A DNA stretch of 64,000 nucleotides from the NCBI GenBank assembly GCA_035771175.1, contig CM069603.1, positions 14,174,286 to 14,238,285 on the forward strand, given 5' to 3'. The translations under genes and the position numbers were made by a program. The first letter of the stretch is position 1. Every line of letters starts with the position of its first letter. Shown here one piece after another: positions 45,791-56,418 of the stretch. This stretch comes from Paratinospora sagittata (taxonomy: Eukaryota; Streptophyta; Magnoliopsida; Ranunculales; Menispermaceae). Under the pieces are notes generated by a model. The model was not told the DNA's origin, did no database searches, and saw only the letters and a program-made list of their open reading frames with translations.

Positions 45791-46880
45791 TTGAAAATCA
45801 AATGAAAAGAGATAAAAAATTGAGGCAGTAGAGCAGAAACTGATACAATAGGAATCAAAGGATTCAAAGATGAACAAAGATCAACATTTACCAAAGGTTA
45901 AAGATAAAGATTCAGCAATGACTTTTGGAGCGATTCCTATTAAGTTTTCACTGAAGCGTCCTAGGGCATCAAAAGAGAAAGTGACTGCTAGGTCACTGAA
46001 GGTTTGATTTTATGATGCTAAAGCGATAAGCTCGCTCCTGACACACACTCACACGTGTCGCAACCTATTAACTGAGGCGGTTTAATTTTTCAATCATTTG
46101 CGACCGATCAATGTCCTCCTTATGACGAGTAATTTTTGAACAACTAATGGCTCCAAGCACATTAGCGTCCTCGAACATTTTCAGCATCCTCATTGATACT
46201 TCAATTCTAATATTTATCAAATTTGACCAATTAAATTTAGGTAATGTATGATTGAATAAATAATATCACAAATTATATTTCATCAACCAATTATCAATAA
46301 TTTAATCATGAGCAAAAATATTTAAGCATTCTAAGCATTGCATGATTAAAGATAATCATTTATCATAGATAAGTATACTCTAATAATATCATTAGTGATG
46401 AGAGTGACTTTTATACCTTTGCAAATTTTTGACTTTTAACTCAAGGTATTATAAAGTCCTCGACTTGTGCACTCTGTCTCCTTCTGAAGCAGCTGAGATA
46501 ATTCATTATCTCCGTTCTCCATGTTGACTTCTTTCTCAACATTCTATCAGGAGATCTTTTGAGCGTCCTAGATGTGCTTGTTGAGGATAGTTGACTCATG
46601 TATATATCATCAAAAACTTCACTTTTGTTCCTGCTTGGTGCATTTGCAAGAATGTCTTGTCTCTCGGATGAAGTTTCTAATCCACTCAAAATATAATCAA
46701 TATCTTGAAACTAATTTCAAATGGATTTGAAAACTCGTTTAGAAAATCTACTTTATATTTTCAGTTTTCAAGAAAACTGTTTAGAAAGCATTGTACTGAA
46801 GTAGAGTGAGAGATGGTTTTTCCAAAGTATTCAAGTTCATTTACTAGACGTATAAAACGTTGAAGGTTATCATGAACTGA
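45791..46880 (-). other. Non-coding leader or LTR-like fragment upstream of the extra ORF
   Basis: Contains a G-box-like CACGTG (about 46052), a few GCGTCCT words (45957, 46163) and a stretch near 46380-46440 that resembles the 5' part of LTR E near 49530. An 82-codon minus-strand frame (46441-46689) has no recognised domain. It may be a deleted LTR piece or a leader belonging to the extra ORF. Confidence 0.4.
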
Positions 46881-46888
46881 CTCACTAT

Positions 46889-47520
46889 CTAAAACCCAGA
46901 GTGGACGAGTGGCTTTTCCAATGTTCTAACTAGGTTACTAGTTTCATCTCTTCCTTCCACGGTTTGCAAGAGATCACAAAACTCGTTGAAACTCATTTCC
47001 CATGGTTTAACAGATTCAACTAATATGGTTAGCTTATCATTCCATTTCTTGGGAAGCTTATAACAGAAATACACTAGAAATATTTCTGCAGGTATTTCCA
47101 GTTTCAGTTTTTGCATTCCGACAAGAATGGATTGATATCTGTTACATGTCGTATCGAGAAATTCATTCTCAGATATTTTAAAGGCAACAAATAGTCTATT
47201 AGACTCTTTGAGCTTTTCATCTCAATTGTTGAACTTTTCACAGTGAAGTGATTTACGTGTTTCCCAAATCTCTTTGGCACTCTCAAGATGAACTACCCTT
47301 TCTACTTCTTCCTCGGGTAGAGAGCAATACAAGGCATAGACGGCTTGAGCGCTAAGCTTATCATTTTGTCTTTCCTTATCTGTTCATAGCTCAATAGGCT
47401 TGTTGGGCATGATGTGACCGTTTGCAACCATTTCCCATAGACTGGTATCCTTAGATCGTAAAAAGGTTTTCATCCTTATCATCCAATCTTCAAACTAGTT
47501 TCTATTGAACAGAGGTGGTC
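46889..47520 (-). pseudogene. Broken copia gag of the LTR E element
   Basis: On the minus strand, pieces reading FEDWMIRMKTFLRSKDTSLWEMV, AQAVYALYCSLPEEEVERVV, SAKEIWETRKSLH and PAEIFLVYFCYKLPKKWNDK follow in order. This is the pattern of the UBN2-type gag domain of plant copia elements. At least three stops interrupt it and homology ends near 46889, before any zinc knuckle. It lies directly after the LTR E primer site, in the expected position. Confidence 0.75.
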
Positions 47521-47528
47521 TATCCAAA

Positions 47529-47549
47529 GGTTAACCTACTTCTATAACA
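47529..47549 (-). other. Degenerate primer-binding site of the LTR E element
   Basis: On the minus strand CAATGTTATAGAAGTAGGTT aligns with the AATTGGTATCAGAGCAGGTT site of the LTR C element, with several mismatches. Confidence 0.55.
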
Positions 47550-47774
47550 TTGTGTTGGTCCACCCAAGAGGGGGTGAATTGGGTGTGATGATCAATTTTA
47601 AATATCTCTTCCAAAAACTATGTAATGTACATAAATGTATTGGAATTGGATGCAAAATAGAACACAGACTAAATTGCAAATGTGAGACACACAGATTTAT
47701 AGTGGTTCGGTCGAGCCTACGTCCACTACCTAATCTCCCGATTAAGACTTTCTCAATCCACTAACTGATTCTCT

Positions 47775-48150
47775 TACGGTTGAGAACCAAACCGTTACAA
47801 CTGCCCTTTTTCAGGTTAAAGGCAAACCAATCCTTTCACGGGCTAAGGATGAACCAAATTTTCTTTTCTCTAGGATGAGGAGAAACCCATGTTCCTTTTA
47901 CGAGATAAGGACGAACCTTTTTCCTTTTATGGGATAAGGAAGAACCGTGATCCTTTTAGGGGATGAGGAACAATCGTGATCCTTTTACGAGATGAGGAAC
48001 AACCATTTCTCTTTTACAGGTTAAAAGATAACCTGTCCCTTTACAGGTTAAGGACGCACCTATCTTTTTACGGGATTAGGATGAACTGCTTTCCTACTTG
48101 CAGGTGAGGATAAACCTTTTTCTTTTTTAGAGGTTCAGAGATAACTTTAA
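47775..48150 (-). other. Array of about ten predicted hairpins in LTR E
   Basis: Units of about 25-36 bp. Examples on the plus strand are ATCCTT / TCACGGGCT / AAGGAT at 47830-47850, TCCTT / TTACGAGAT / AAGGA near 47893, TTCCTT / TTATGGGAT / AAGGAA at 47921-47941, and TCTTTT / ACAGGTT / AAAAGA near 48003. Stem sequences vary while pairing is kept. Confidence 0.65.
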
Positions 48151-48649
48151 CATGATTTCAATCCTGAAATCATTAAGTGAACTACATTCACTTGTCCTTG
48201 TTGTTTCAGTCAAGAAACACACCAGCATTACAACATTATCATTTGAATACATAAAGGTATCAGTGAAAAATACTTTGAAAGATTAGATGTTTGAAAAACA
48301 TTTTGACACAGACTAACTTTCAAAAAGTATTGGTACAACACAAAATGATTGGCAAGTTGTTTGATCCTAAGTGCTGATATTTATAGACTTAGTGGGACAT
48401 AGCCGTTAGACATTTGAAGTTCAAATAATATGAACGTTTACACACAACGGCTAGAATTTTATATGAAAATGGCAACTGCAATTTTCACTAACATTCTGGT
48501 TCTTTTCAGATTTCATGAAAAAGGAAAGTTTTAGAAAAACTTATTTCATGTATCAGACAAGATCTCTGATAGGTCTGAAAAAGACTTTGTGCAAAGGTTC
48601 GTTCAGAAAAAGTAAACTGATGTAGTGTACTTATTCGAACAGTGACGGT

Positions 48650-49320
48650 TGTTGAATTAGCGTCCTGATTCCGTAATCAGTGTCCTAACGCATAATATCA
48701 ACAATGCCAGTTTGTTCCTTGAGGGCGTTCATTACGTATAAGCGTCCTGCTAAACACTTAAGTGAGGGCGCTACTAAGTCGTAAGGGTTCTTACTTACTT
48801 TGACACTTAAACGACTTAAACATGAGGGCGCTAATCCACAATTTACGTCCTGCTATATTTTAAAACAATTCAATGTATGAGGGCGCTATTATCCAAGTAA
48901 GCGTCCTACAAGTTTAAAACATAAGACATAATACAAGGGCGCTACAACAGTGTAAGCGTCCTACTAGTTAAGAATATTTGAAACCAATCACAAGCACGTT
49001 GAAGGACAATCAACGTCTTGAAAGTTACTAAGTTGATTCCCAAAGGTGAGGGCGCTCCTATCTAGGTAGTGTCTTGATAGATTATTCAACTTATAACTAT
49101 CAGCGTCCTCAAATATACATTCTTTGAAGAACTTAAGACATCTTTCAGTAAGCTGATGCTGAGTCAGCTTCCTGACAACTTCAGATGTTGACTAATAAAG
49201 GAGGCCGCTACTATACAAGTAAGTATCCTAATAAATCAGTTCAGTTCAACCTTGAACGTTATCAGCGTCCTGACTTAACAAGTTCAGGAGAACGCTGCTA
49301 AATCATTAACGTCCTGAAAG
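48650..49320 (-). repeat. Palindromic repeat array, AGGGCGCT...AGCGTCCT type, in LTR E
   Basis: About ten pairs of GAGGGCGCTACT and TAAGCGTCCTNN words. This is the same word family as in LTR C, reverse-oriented as expected for a minus-strand LTR. Confidence 0.85.
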
Positions 49321-49596
49321 ATTCTTTAAAAACAGCTTTGACTCGCGACTAAATATTTGATAAATGTGAATAAAAACTCGATATATTTCAAATTAAATAT
49401 ATAAAATGAAATCATTTGAAATATCGTAAAACGTATGATCAAAACATGCAGATTTGAAAAACATATGCAGATGATTTATGCATGGTTTTGAAGAACATTT
49501 TGAGCAATAACGATTAGAGAAAGATATACCTTAAATACTTTGTGTATTTCTCATTTATCATAACTGTTAAATCTAACTCTTCATTATGAGATCTTC

Positions 49597-50247
49597 TGTC
49601 ACACCCTGGGTTGCACAGCGTGCCTCCTACCCAGGTGTAGGCGCACCCCCTCGGGGCGAACGCCAGCCATTATGCACCCATAATATTGTCCCATCTCGGT
49701 ACAGCCACCGCCACACAAGGACGTCTCTTGTACACGAGATCATTTGTTCCCACTATTCATTGATGAATAGTGTCACACCTCGGCCGCAGCCGCGAGCGCG
49801 GGCGCACCACCACGACCTCAGCCGTGTGGCGAACGCCAGCCATTATATATCCACAGTATTGTCTTCATTGGGGTCCACAGAACACTGCACGCACCCAACG
49901 ACCTTTGTCCTTTCCCTATGCAGAACACTGCACAGTCCAGGGGCCTCCCCCAAGTTCGAACTCGCAACCTCTTCCTCATAAGGTTAGATTTCGCAACTTG
50001 AGTACCCATTGAGCCAAATGAAGACAATACTGTGGATATATAATGGCTAGGCGTTCTCCACTGCGGGGGTGCGCCCGCACCTGGGTAGGGGGCACGCTGT
50101 GCAACCCAGGGTGTGACAAATAGTGCAGGGCCTCCCTAGGAATCGAACTCGAGACCTCCCTTAAGGAGTCTAATTTCACATTCCTAGTAACCACTGCTCG
50201 CGCCCACACCTGGGTAGGGGGCACGCTGTGCAACCCAGGGTGTGACA
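49597..50247. mobile_element. Foldback element (FB-4 outer) with a second foldback nested inside
   Basis: The outer ends are TGTCACACCCTGGGTTGCAC and the inverse ending CCCAGGGTGTGACA at 50247. Flanking 5-mers TCTTC and AACAG do not match, and the flanks belong to two different retroelements, so the junction is rearranged. The right part holds a tRNA-like section read on the minus strand (GTGGTTACTAGG and GAGTTCGATTCC, a good B box, near 50135-50195). Confidence 0.75.
49771..50118. mobile_element. Nested foldback (FB-5), TSD AATAG
   Basis: 348 bp from TGTCACACCTCGGCCGCAG to CCCAGGGTGTGACA, with AATAG directly on both sides (49766-49770 and 50119-50123), inserted in the outer foldback. Its two arms have diverged (the left is CGGCCGCAGCCGCGAGCG-rich). 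It contains the mirrored tRNA-like block with GAGTTCGAACTTGGG near 49950 (B box) and TGGCTCAATGGGTA (A box) near 50010. Confidence 0.85.
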
Positions 50248-50248
50248 A

Positions 50249-51350
50249 ACAGGCACCGAGGCAATGGTATAAAAAGTTTGACTCGTTTATGGAGAAAAAA
50301 GAGTATAACCGAAAGACGGCTGATCACTGTGACTTCATCAAGAAATTCTCTGATGGAGATTTTATTATTCTTTTGCTTTATGTTGATGATATGTTAATTG
50401 TAGGCCAAGATATCAACAAGATTAACAAGTTGAAGAATGAGTTGAGCAAGTCCTTTGCAATGAAAGACTTAGGACCCGCAAAACAAATCCTTGGCATGAA
50501 GATTGTTCGTGACAGGAAGAACAAGGGACTTTGGCTATCTCAAGAGAAGTATATTGAGAAAGTTTTAGAGCGATTCAACATGAGCAAAGCTAAACCTGTT
50601 AGTTCTCCACTGGCAAGCCACTTCAAGCTTAATGCGAGCCAGTGTCCTTCAAGCAAGGGGAGAAATCAGAGATAAGCAAGGTGCCTTATGCATCGGTGGT
50701 TGGCAGTCTAATGTACGCTATGGTATGCACCAGACCAGACATTGCTCATACTGTTGGTGTTGTGAGTCGATTTCTATCAAATCCTGGAAAGGAACATTGG
50801 ACAGCAGTCAAATGGATACTCAAGTATCTTAGATGTACTTCTAGTCATTGTTTATGTTTTGGTAATGATAAATCTGTATTAGAAGGATTTACAGATTCAG
50901 ATATGGCTGGCGACGTGAATACGAGAAAGTCGATATCCGGGTACCTAATAACATTTGCAGGGGGAGCTGTCTCATGGCAATCACGATTACAGAAGTGTAT
51001 TGCCTGAAGTACCACAGAAGCAGAGTACATTGCAATAACTGAAGGTTGTAAGGAGGTCCTGTGGATGAAAAAGCTCCTACAAAAATTGCATCAGAACCAA
51101 GAAAACTATGTTCTTTATTGCGACAGTCAGAGCGCAATTCACCTCAGCAAGAACTCAACCTTCCACTCAAGGTCCAAGCACATCGACGTGAGGTATCATT
51201 AGATTCGTGATGTGCTGGAAAATAAACTGCTGCAAGTTGACAAGATCCACACTAATGACAACGGGGCAGATATGATGACGAAGTCCCTAACCAGCGAAAA
51301 ACTTGCTATCTGTAGAAAGATTGCAGGTGTGGAGGAGCCCTGTTCCACAT
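50249..51350 (+). pseudogene. Truncated Ty1/copia RT/RNase H
   Basis: It opens within the RT at QAPRQWYKKFDSFM immediately after the foldback, so the RT N-terminus, integrase and gag are gone. The catalytic YVDDM is at about 50381, followed by KSFAMKDLGPAKQILGMKI. A stop occurs near 50673; in another frame SLMYAMVCTRPDIAHTVGVV follows. RNase H has TDSDMAGDVNTRKSISGY (about 50895), a frameshift/stop near 51006, then STTEAEYIA, and LYCDSQSAIHLSKN near 51118. It ends before the polypurine tract GAGGTGGAGGGGGAGATT. The wording is close to the Tork/Tnt1-like copia group. Not functional. Confidence 0.88.
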
Positions 51351-51368
51351 GAGGTGGAGGGGGAGATT

Positions 51369-51931
51369 TGATGGTCCACCTCACGCCTCACGTGGGCGGC
51401 CAAGGCTGCTGAAGAAGCAGGGGCGGCCAAGGCGGCTGAAGAAGTAGGGGCGGCCAGCAACAGCTGCGTGGGTCTCGTGGGTGGTGAATAGTCAAAAAAT
51501 GTGGGCTGCGTGGGCTGATTAAATAATTACGAAAATTGCTCCTGTTTGAGCTCTATAAATAGAACCACACTTTCAACTTGAAAATCAATCTGAGAGATTC
51601 AAATTCGAGAGATCTAATTCTAGAGATGCAGAGAGCCTCAAAGAGAGTTTCTTTGAGAAGAAAAAATGTGAGCTAATTTGTGAAGTTTTACCCACAAATT
51701 GAAGATACATAGTTATTATATTTTGTGAGAGATCCACCTAAGGGTGAAGTTTGTAATTCCATTTATTATAGTGGAAGTCTTTAAGCGGCCTACGGGTCTC
51801 CTGGTTTTTACCTCCTTTTTAGAGGGTTTTCCACGCTAAAAATTGTAGGTGTTATTTTGTTGTATTTTAGTTTGGGAAATTATCCTGGGATTGTAGAATT
51901 TATTTCTTTACAACCATCGATTTTCCCAACA
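51369..51931 (+). mobile_element. 3' LTR of the truncated copia element
   Basis: TGATGGTCCACC after the polypurine tract at 51351-51368 to TTTTCCCAACA at 51931, 563 bp. A TATA box CTCTATAAATAGAA lies at about 51551-51564. A short GGCGGCCAAGGCTGCTGAAG-type repeat lies near 51395-51460. The 5' LTR is absent. Confidence 0.75.
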
Positions 51932-53560
51932 ATTCTCTACATCGAATTTCACACTTATTGAATTCTTTTTTTTGGTTTTGTGTCATTGTAGATTTAGTTC
52001 AAAAATGGAACAATCGAAAATCAATTGGAAGAAGGTAGAATTGAGATTTGTGGAAGACGAAATCTACGAGCGGATAAATGCTCCGAGAAGTCTTCGTTAA
52101 CGATGAAGCTTGGTTCTGCATGCCTCGTAAGATCTCTCTCAACCTCATTTTTTCTTCGATGAATTGAATTTTGGAGGTTTTTCTTGAAGAGTTGAGAAAG
52201 TTTTTTTACTTGCAGATTGTAGGGTTGAGTCTTGGAACTCAATCAACTAGTTTTGCATGAAGATCTCTGGCTTGGAGATGAAAAGCGCGAGAAATCCGAA
52301 GGAGTACGCCTGAGGAGCAGCGCTACGCCACCTCTCAGCGATTCTCCAAATACAAGCAAGCAGAGGGATGGAGAGAGCAATTAGAGGCATCATTTAAAAC
52401 AAGAAGGAACGAAGAAACATTTGATTGTTACACGAGAATCAATCGATTTGGACGTTGGAAGGAGAAAACTCATTTATGGTGAAAGAAGGATGTGGTTGGG
52501 ATTCAAAAACTAAAGTATAAAAATTAGGAAATGGCTTTTTTTTGTTTTCTAAAATCACCCTATTTCCTTTATTAAATCGTAAAAATATTGTTTTTCAATC
52601 CAACCAATCAAACAAATTTTTTATATTTTTCAAATTTAAAATATAAAAAATAGCTTTTTAATTCCCAACCAAACGAGGCCGAAGAGTCTCGAGGTTTTCT
52701 TGGGCATTCAAAGGTGAGAAGTTGAAGCCACAGGAAAAGTGCAAAATTTAATCTAGCTCGCGGGAACGTGCGCTACTAGTGTTGGGTTGCTATTAAATGG
52801 GTTTTGATAGCTTTGTAAATTTGTTATGAAATAATATATTTATAATAACATTTGAAAATATTATTATTCTTACTTAAAATGCTATTAAAAAAATTATATC
52901 TATAACTGCTACATAAAAGATTTATTTATGGCATTTTTCTATTATATTTTATAGCACTTTATAAATAGTGCTATAAAGCAATGCTATGAAAAATACATGT
53001 TCTTGTAGTGACATATATAATACCAAGCAAGAATTAGGTAGCATTTCTTGCTTAAGTTGAGCATGAGTGTGTGCTTTCTACCTTGTTGAATTTAAAAGGT
53101 TCGCGTATATGTTGGTTTTTTAACCCTAATCAACCAATCAAACATTCAACGAAGTTCAATCTAAACAATTTGTTATTCAATCAATCAAAGATAAAAAAAA
53201 CCTTTCTTACAAACAATTAATCTTTCACTCAATCTATCAATCTCTTGTCCAATCAATCTTCTCAACTCTATATCTCCAATTAATCAAGGACTCTTGGTAT
53301 TTATAAACCTAGATATCTCCTTTGACTTAACCGCACACACACTTTAATACAATTAAGAAACTAAAAATAAAAATAAAAATAGAAACCTACTAAAACCAAT
53401 ACATATTCTATTTTTATTTATTGGACTCTTGAACGACTGGACATTTTCAATTTAAGTTTGAACCAAAATCATAAAAGTATGCACTTAATAAATCATAGAA
53501 ACAGAAGCAAAGCTGTACACTTTTATTTCTACAAGAAGTTAAAACAACTGATGAAAAACT
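51932..53560. other. Intergenic DNA with a CACTA-type terminus
   Basis: No gene recognised. TCTTGTAGTG at 53001-53010 matches the CACTACAAGA inverted end of plant CACTA transposons and their MITEs, and the AT-rich sequence from about 52800 may be its body, but the opposite end is not clear. A small palindrome (TATTTTTCAAATTTAAAATA) lies near 52624. The stretch 52020-52390 is less AT-rich, has no continuous ORF, and could be a captured gene fragment. Confidence 0.45.
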
Positions 53561-53749
53561 AACACAGTGAATACATTTTATGTATATATACATAAGTCTT
53601 TATCAAATTAAACTACTCATGATCAACATACATATAATAAGAAAAGTTCATCGTCCTGGTGATTGCCATTGCAAATTTCAGCCATGGCACCAGAACCAAC
53701 ATGTTCTAAATGCAACTGATCTTAAATTAAATATTAATTCACTCCATAT

Positions 53750-56004
53750 TCATTTTTCCTCTCCAATGATTCCTGAGCCATTAGTCGAAATTGAATCTTC
53801 TGTAAGTGATCGATCAAACGAGGACCCTTCATCATCCTCCAAGCCACTAATTTTTATGGATTCAACCTCTCTCAAAACCTGACTCATATCTGGCCGTTTC
53901 TCTGGGGACTTTTCACAGCACCACAGTGCAACTTGCAGTAGTTTCATCATTCCTTCAGCTGCATTTCTCCTCATACAACCCTGTGAAATCTCCGAATCGA
54001 AAATCTCAGCCGTCCATTCTTCTCTAACGGCTCTATGAACCCAACTAAATAGGTCCACTCCGTTGGTTCCCATAGGCGCCGAGTAAGTGGAGACTCTACC
54101 TGTTAGAAGTTCAAGAAGTAGGGAACCATAGCTCCAGACATCAGCTTTCTTTGAGATTTTCTTCAGGTTTTGGTATTCTGGACTTTTGAATGAAGCCAAC
54201 CGTTGCGTTGCAATGGGCAGGGTGATTAATGAAGCTAGACCATAATCAGAAACAAGAACCGCTCCGTTCTCATCAAGGAGAACATTTGAAGATTTCAAGT
54301 TTCCGTGGGGGATGGCATTTACTGACTTTGTATTGGCATGAAGAAACTCCATTGCTCGGGCTACGCCTTTAGCTACTGCTATCCTTGTAGTCCATTTGAA
54401 AGGAATCCTGTTCTGGCCTCTGCCTCCTGCTTTTGAAATGATCAAAGAAGTTGGAATAATTCCTATGAAAATTAAAGGGTGATAATGGCCTAATAAGGTC
54501 AGGTGTTAATTTTAAATTATGAGAACCGAATACTACATATATTCTAAATTTCTAACTTAGAAGCTTGCATGACTAAGGGCACGGATCATATCATCCAATT
54601 GATTTTACCATATTATAATGTAAAGATTTCCTTAGGATACGTCTCAAGTTAGAACTATGTAGGTATGGCTGCCATTTTTAGCAGATGAACATAGGCATAA
54701 AGGATAAGAAATCAAAAAGATGCTATTAGCACCCTGTTCATAAAAAGAATTGGATTAGTAGTACACTCACCATGAATGAGATCAAATAAGTTCCCTTTCT
54801 CTGCAAATTTGTAGACTAACAACTTCTCATCTTTTGAATAGTAATAAGCAAAAGGAGGCAACAGATTTGGGTGCTTCAAATCAGCAAGCGCTCTTATTTT
54901 CTTGACAAATTCTTCTCTACTTAAAGCCCTCAAATCCCTCAATCTCTTGACTACAACATCCGGTCCATCATTTAGCATGGCCTTGTAAGCATTTCCAAAG
55001 TTCCCTTTTCCCAGCATCTCGGCAGAAGCTTTGAAAAGATCATCAATTTCAAATTCATATTCTCCGTTGATGAACACAAGATTCCTTCTATCTTCCCCTC
55101 CATCTTCTCTATTTTCTCCTCTCTCTACCTTCTCATTATTCTTCGCGGTGCCCCCATCTTTTCTCTTTGTCACTTCGATCTTTTTATCTTTGTTGTAGCA
55201 GTGTGTAAAGAACACCGCTGAACTGACTACTGCAATAACAGTCAAAACCAAGAAAAGTGCAGTAATTGTCTTTCCATTGAAAGATCTATCATCATCATTA
55301 TTTTCTGATAAATCAGATTTGCTTTTAGCACCAAGGCAGGTAATTAGAGTTGGTGACCCACACAAGCCCGGATTGCCAATGTACGAAGAGATGTTAAACG
55401 ATTGAAGAACTCTAGTTTTTGGAATCTTTCCAGAAAGATTATTGTTGGACACATTGAATTCTTTCAAGCTCTTCTGACTAAATCCTGGGATTGGACCCAT
55501 CAAATTGTTGTCTTGAAGCTGCAATGACTCTAATGCTAGAAGACCCAGTAATGAGTGCGAGATAGTCCCTTCAAACATATTACTAGATAAATCAACATGA
55601 ACCAATTTTGTATTGGACGAGAAATCCATTATATTTCCTGATATCCAGTTGTTCTTGAAGCTTAAACTAGACAATTCGGTGAGGTTGGAGAAAGCATGAA
55701 CGTGGACTTTACCTGTTAGACCAAGTCCTTCGAGAGATATTCGGTTAACTCGATTGTTGAGGCACTGAATTCCAAACCAGCTCGATGAGTTCTCCAAGCA
55801 GTATTGAAGGCCATTCCAGTTATTGTTGAGGAAAGTGTTGTTGAATTTATCCTTGAGAGCATAGAGGGCATCCCTCTCTATGATATTATAGTACTGTTGT
55901 AGAGGACCATCTTGAGCAACAACATGAAGATGAGTGGGAAATATAAGAAGAAAAATGGAAAGAAAATTAAGTAAATATGAGATTGGAGAATGGAGAAATC
56001 CCAT
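53750..56004 (-). CDS. LRR receptor-like kinase, probably catalytically inactive (LRR-III type)
   Basis: Two exons, 56004-54771 and 54426-53750 (intron GTGAGT...GCAG), giving 636 residues. The start ATG at 56004 puts a signal peptide first (1-30, LLNFLSIFLLIFPTHLHVVA). A cap region with Cys/Trp (WNGLQYC, SSWFGIQC) follows, about four or five LRRs (90-205), a Cys pair after the LRRs, one membrane segment (about 247-267) and a basic, acidic-rich juxtamembrane part. In the kinase domain (about 327-605), the glycine loop GKGNFGNAY (332-340) and Lys353 (VVVK) are present. The catalytic HRD is HGN (452-454) and DFG is DYG (472-474). Loss of the catalytic Asp predicts weak or no activity and a role as a signalling scaffold or co-receptor; this pattern is known in the LRR-III group, which includes pollen receptor-like kinases. 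Ligand and pathway are unknown. Confidence 0.92.
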
Positions 56005-56183
56005 TGTGATGGAGGCAAAAGGAGAGAAAATGCAGATGTGTGTGAGCGAGAGAAAGAGAAGTCTGCACAAGAAGTGATGGTAATTGGATATTCTTTTGGG
56101 AGTGTCATTACAGCTAAATGTTCTCCGTTGAAGAAGAAAACAAGGGAGGCTTTGATTTATTTGCTGAGACTTCAAGGAGAATA

Positions 56184-56194
56184 TTTTATATATA
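56184..56194 (-). promoter_or_regulatory. Probable TATA box of the LRR receptor gene
   Basis: TATATATAAAA on the minus strand about 180 bp upstream of the start codon; the transcribed leader would be about 150 nt. Confidence 0.5.
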
Positions 56195-56418
56195 TGGTAG
56201 GAAGGCCAGGTTGAAGTTTTCACACCTTAGGTCCATTCAGCAAAATGTGTTGCTTATTAGTTATTTCTATTTAAGGTTTTGAATTCTTTAATGGGTATTT
56301 GGCATTAGGCCGTTTGATTTAGATTCATGAAGGTATATATTTAAAGAGACGTGTTATGTCATGTGGGATCTAAGGCCAATGTAACAAGGTGATGTCATCG
56401 TCGGGAGTATAAAACAAA

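Larger units (their letters stand above)
47553..49596 (-). mobile_element. 5' LTR (LTR E) of a minus-strand Sirevirus-like element, truncated
   Basis: In plus coordinates it begins TGTTGGTCCACCCAAGAGGG (the LTR's 3' end) and carries the GATTTATAGTGGTTCGG box near 47693, the hairpin array, then the palindrome array. The other end is cut by the foldback at 49597. Its primer site and gag are adjacent at lower coordinates, so it is the 5' LTR; it is at least 2044 bp. Confidence 0.75.

Noticed and set aside
52020..52242. 73-codon minus-strand frame
   Set aside because: No domain, no continuation, and the surrounding sequence reads better as a decayed fragment.
56005..56223. Upstream in-frame start of the LRR receptor at 56223
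   Set aside because: It would put 73 extra residues, overlapping the TATA box, ahead of a clear signal peptide that starts at 56004.
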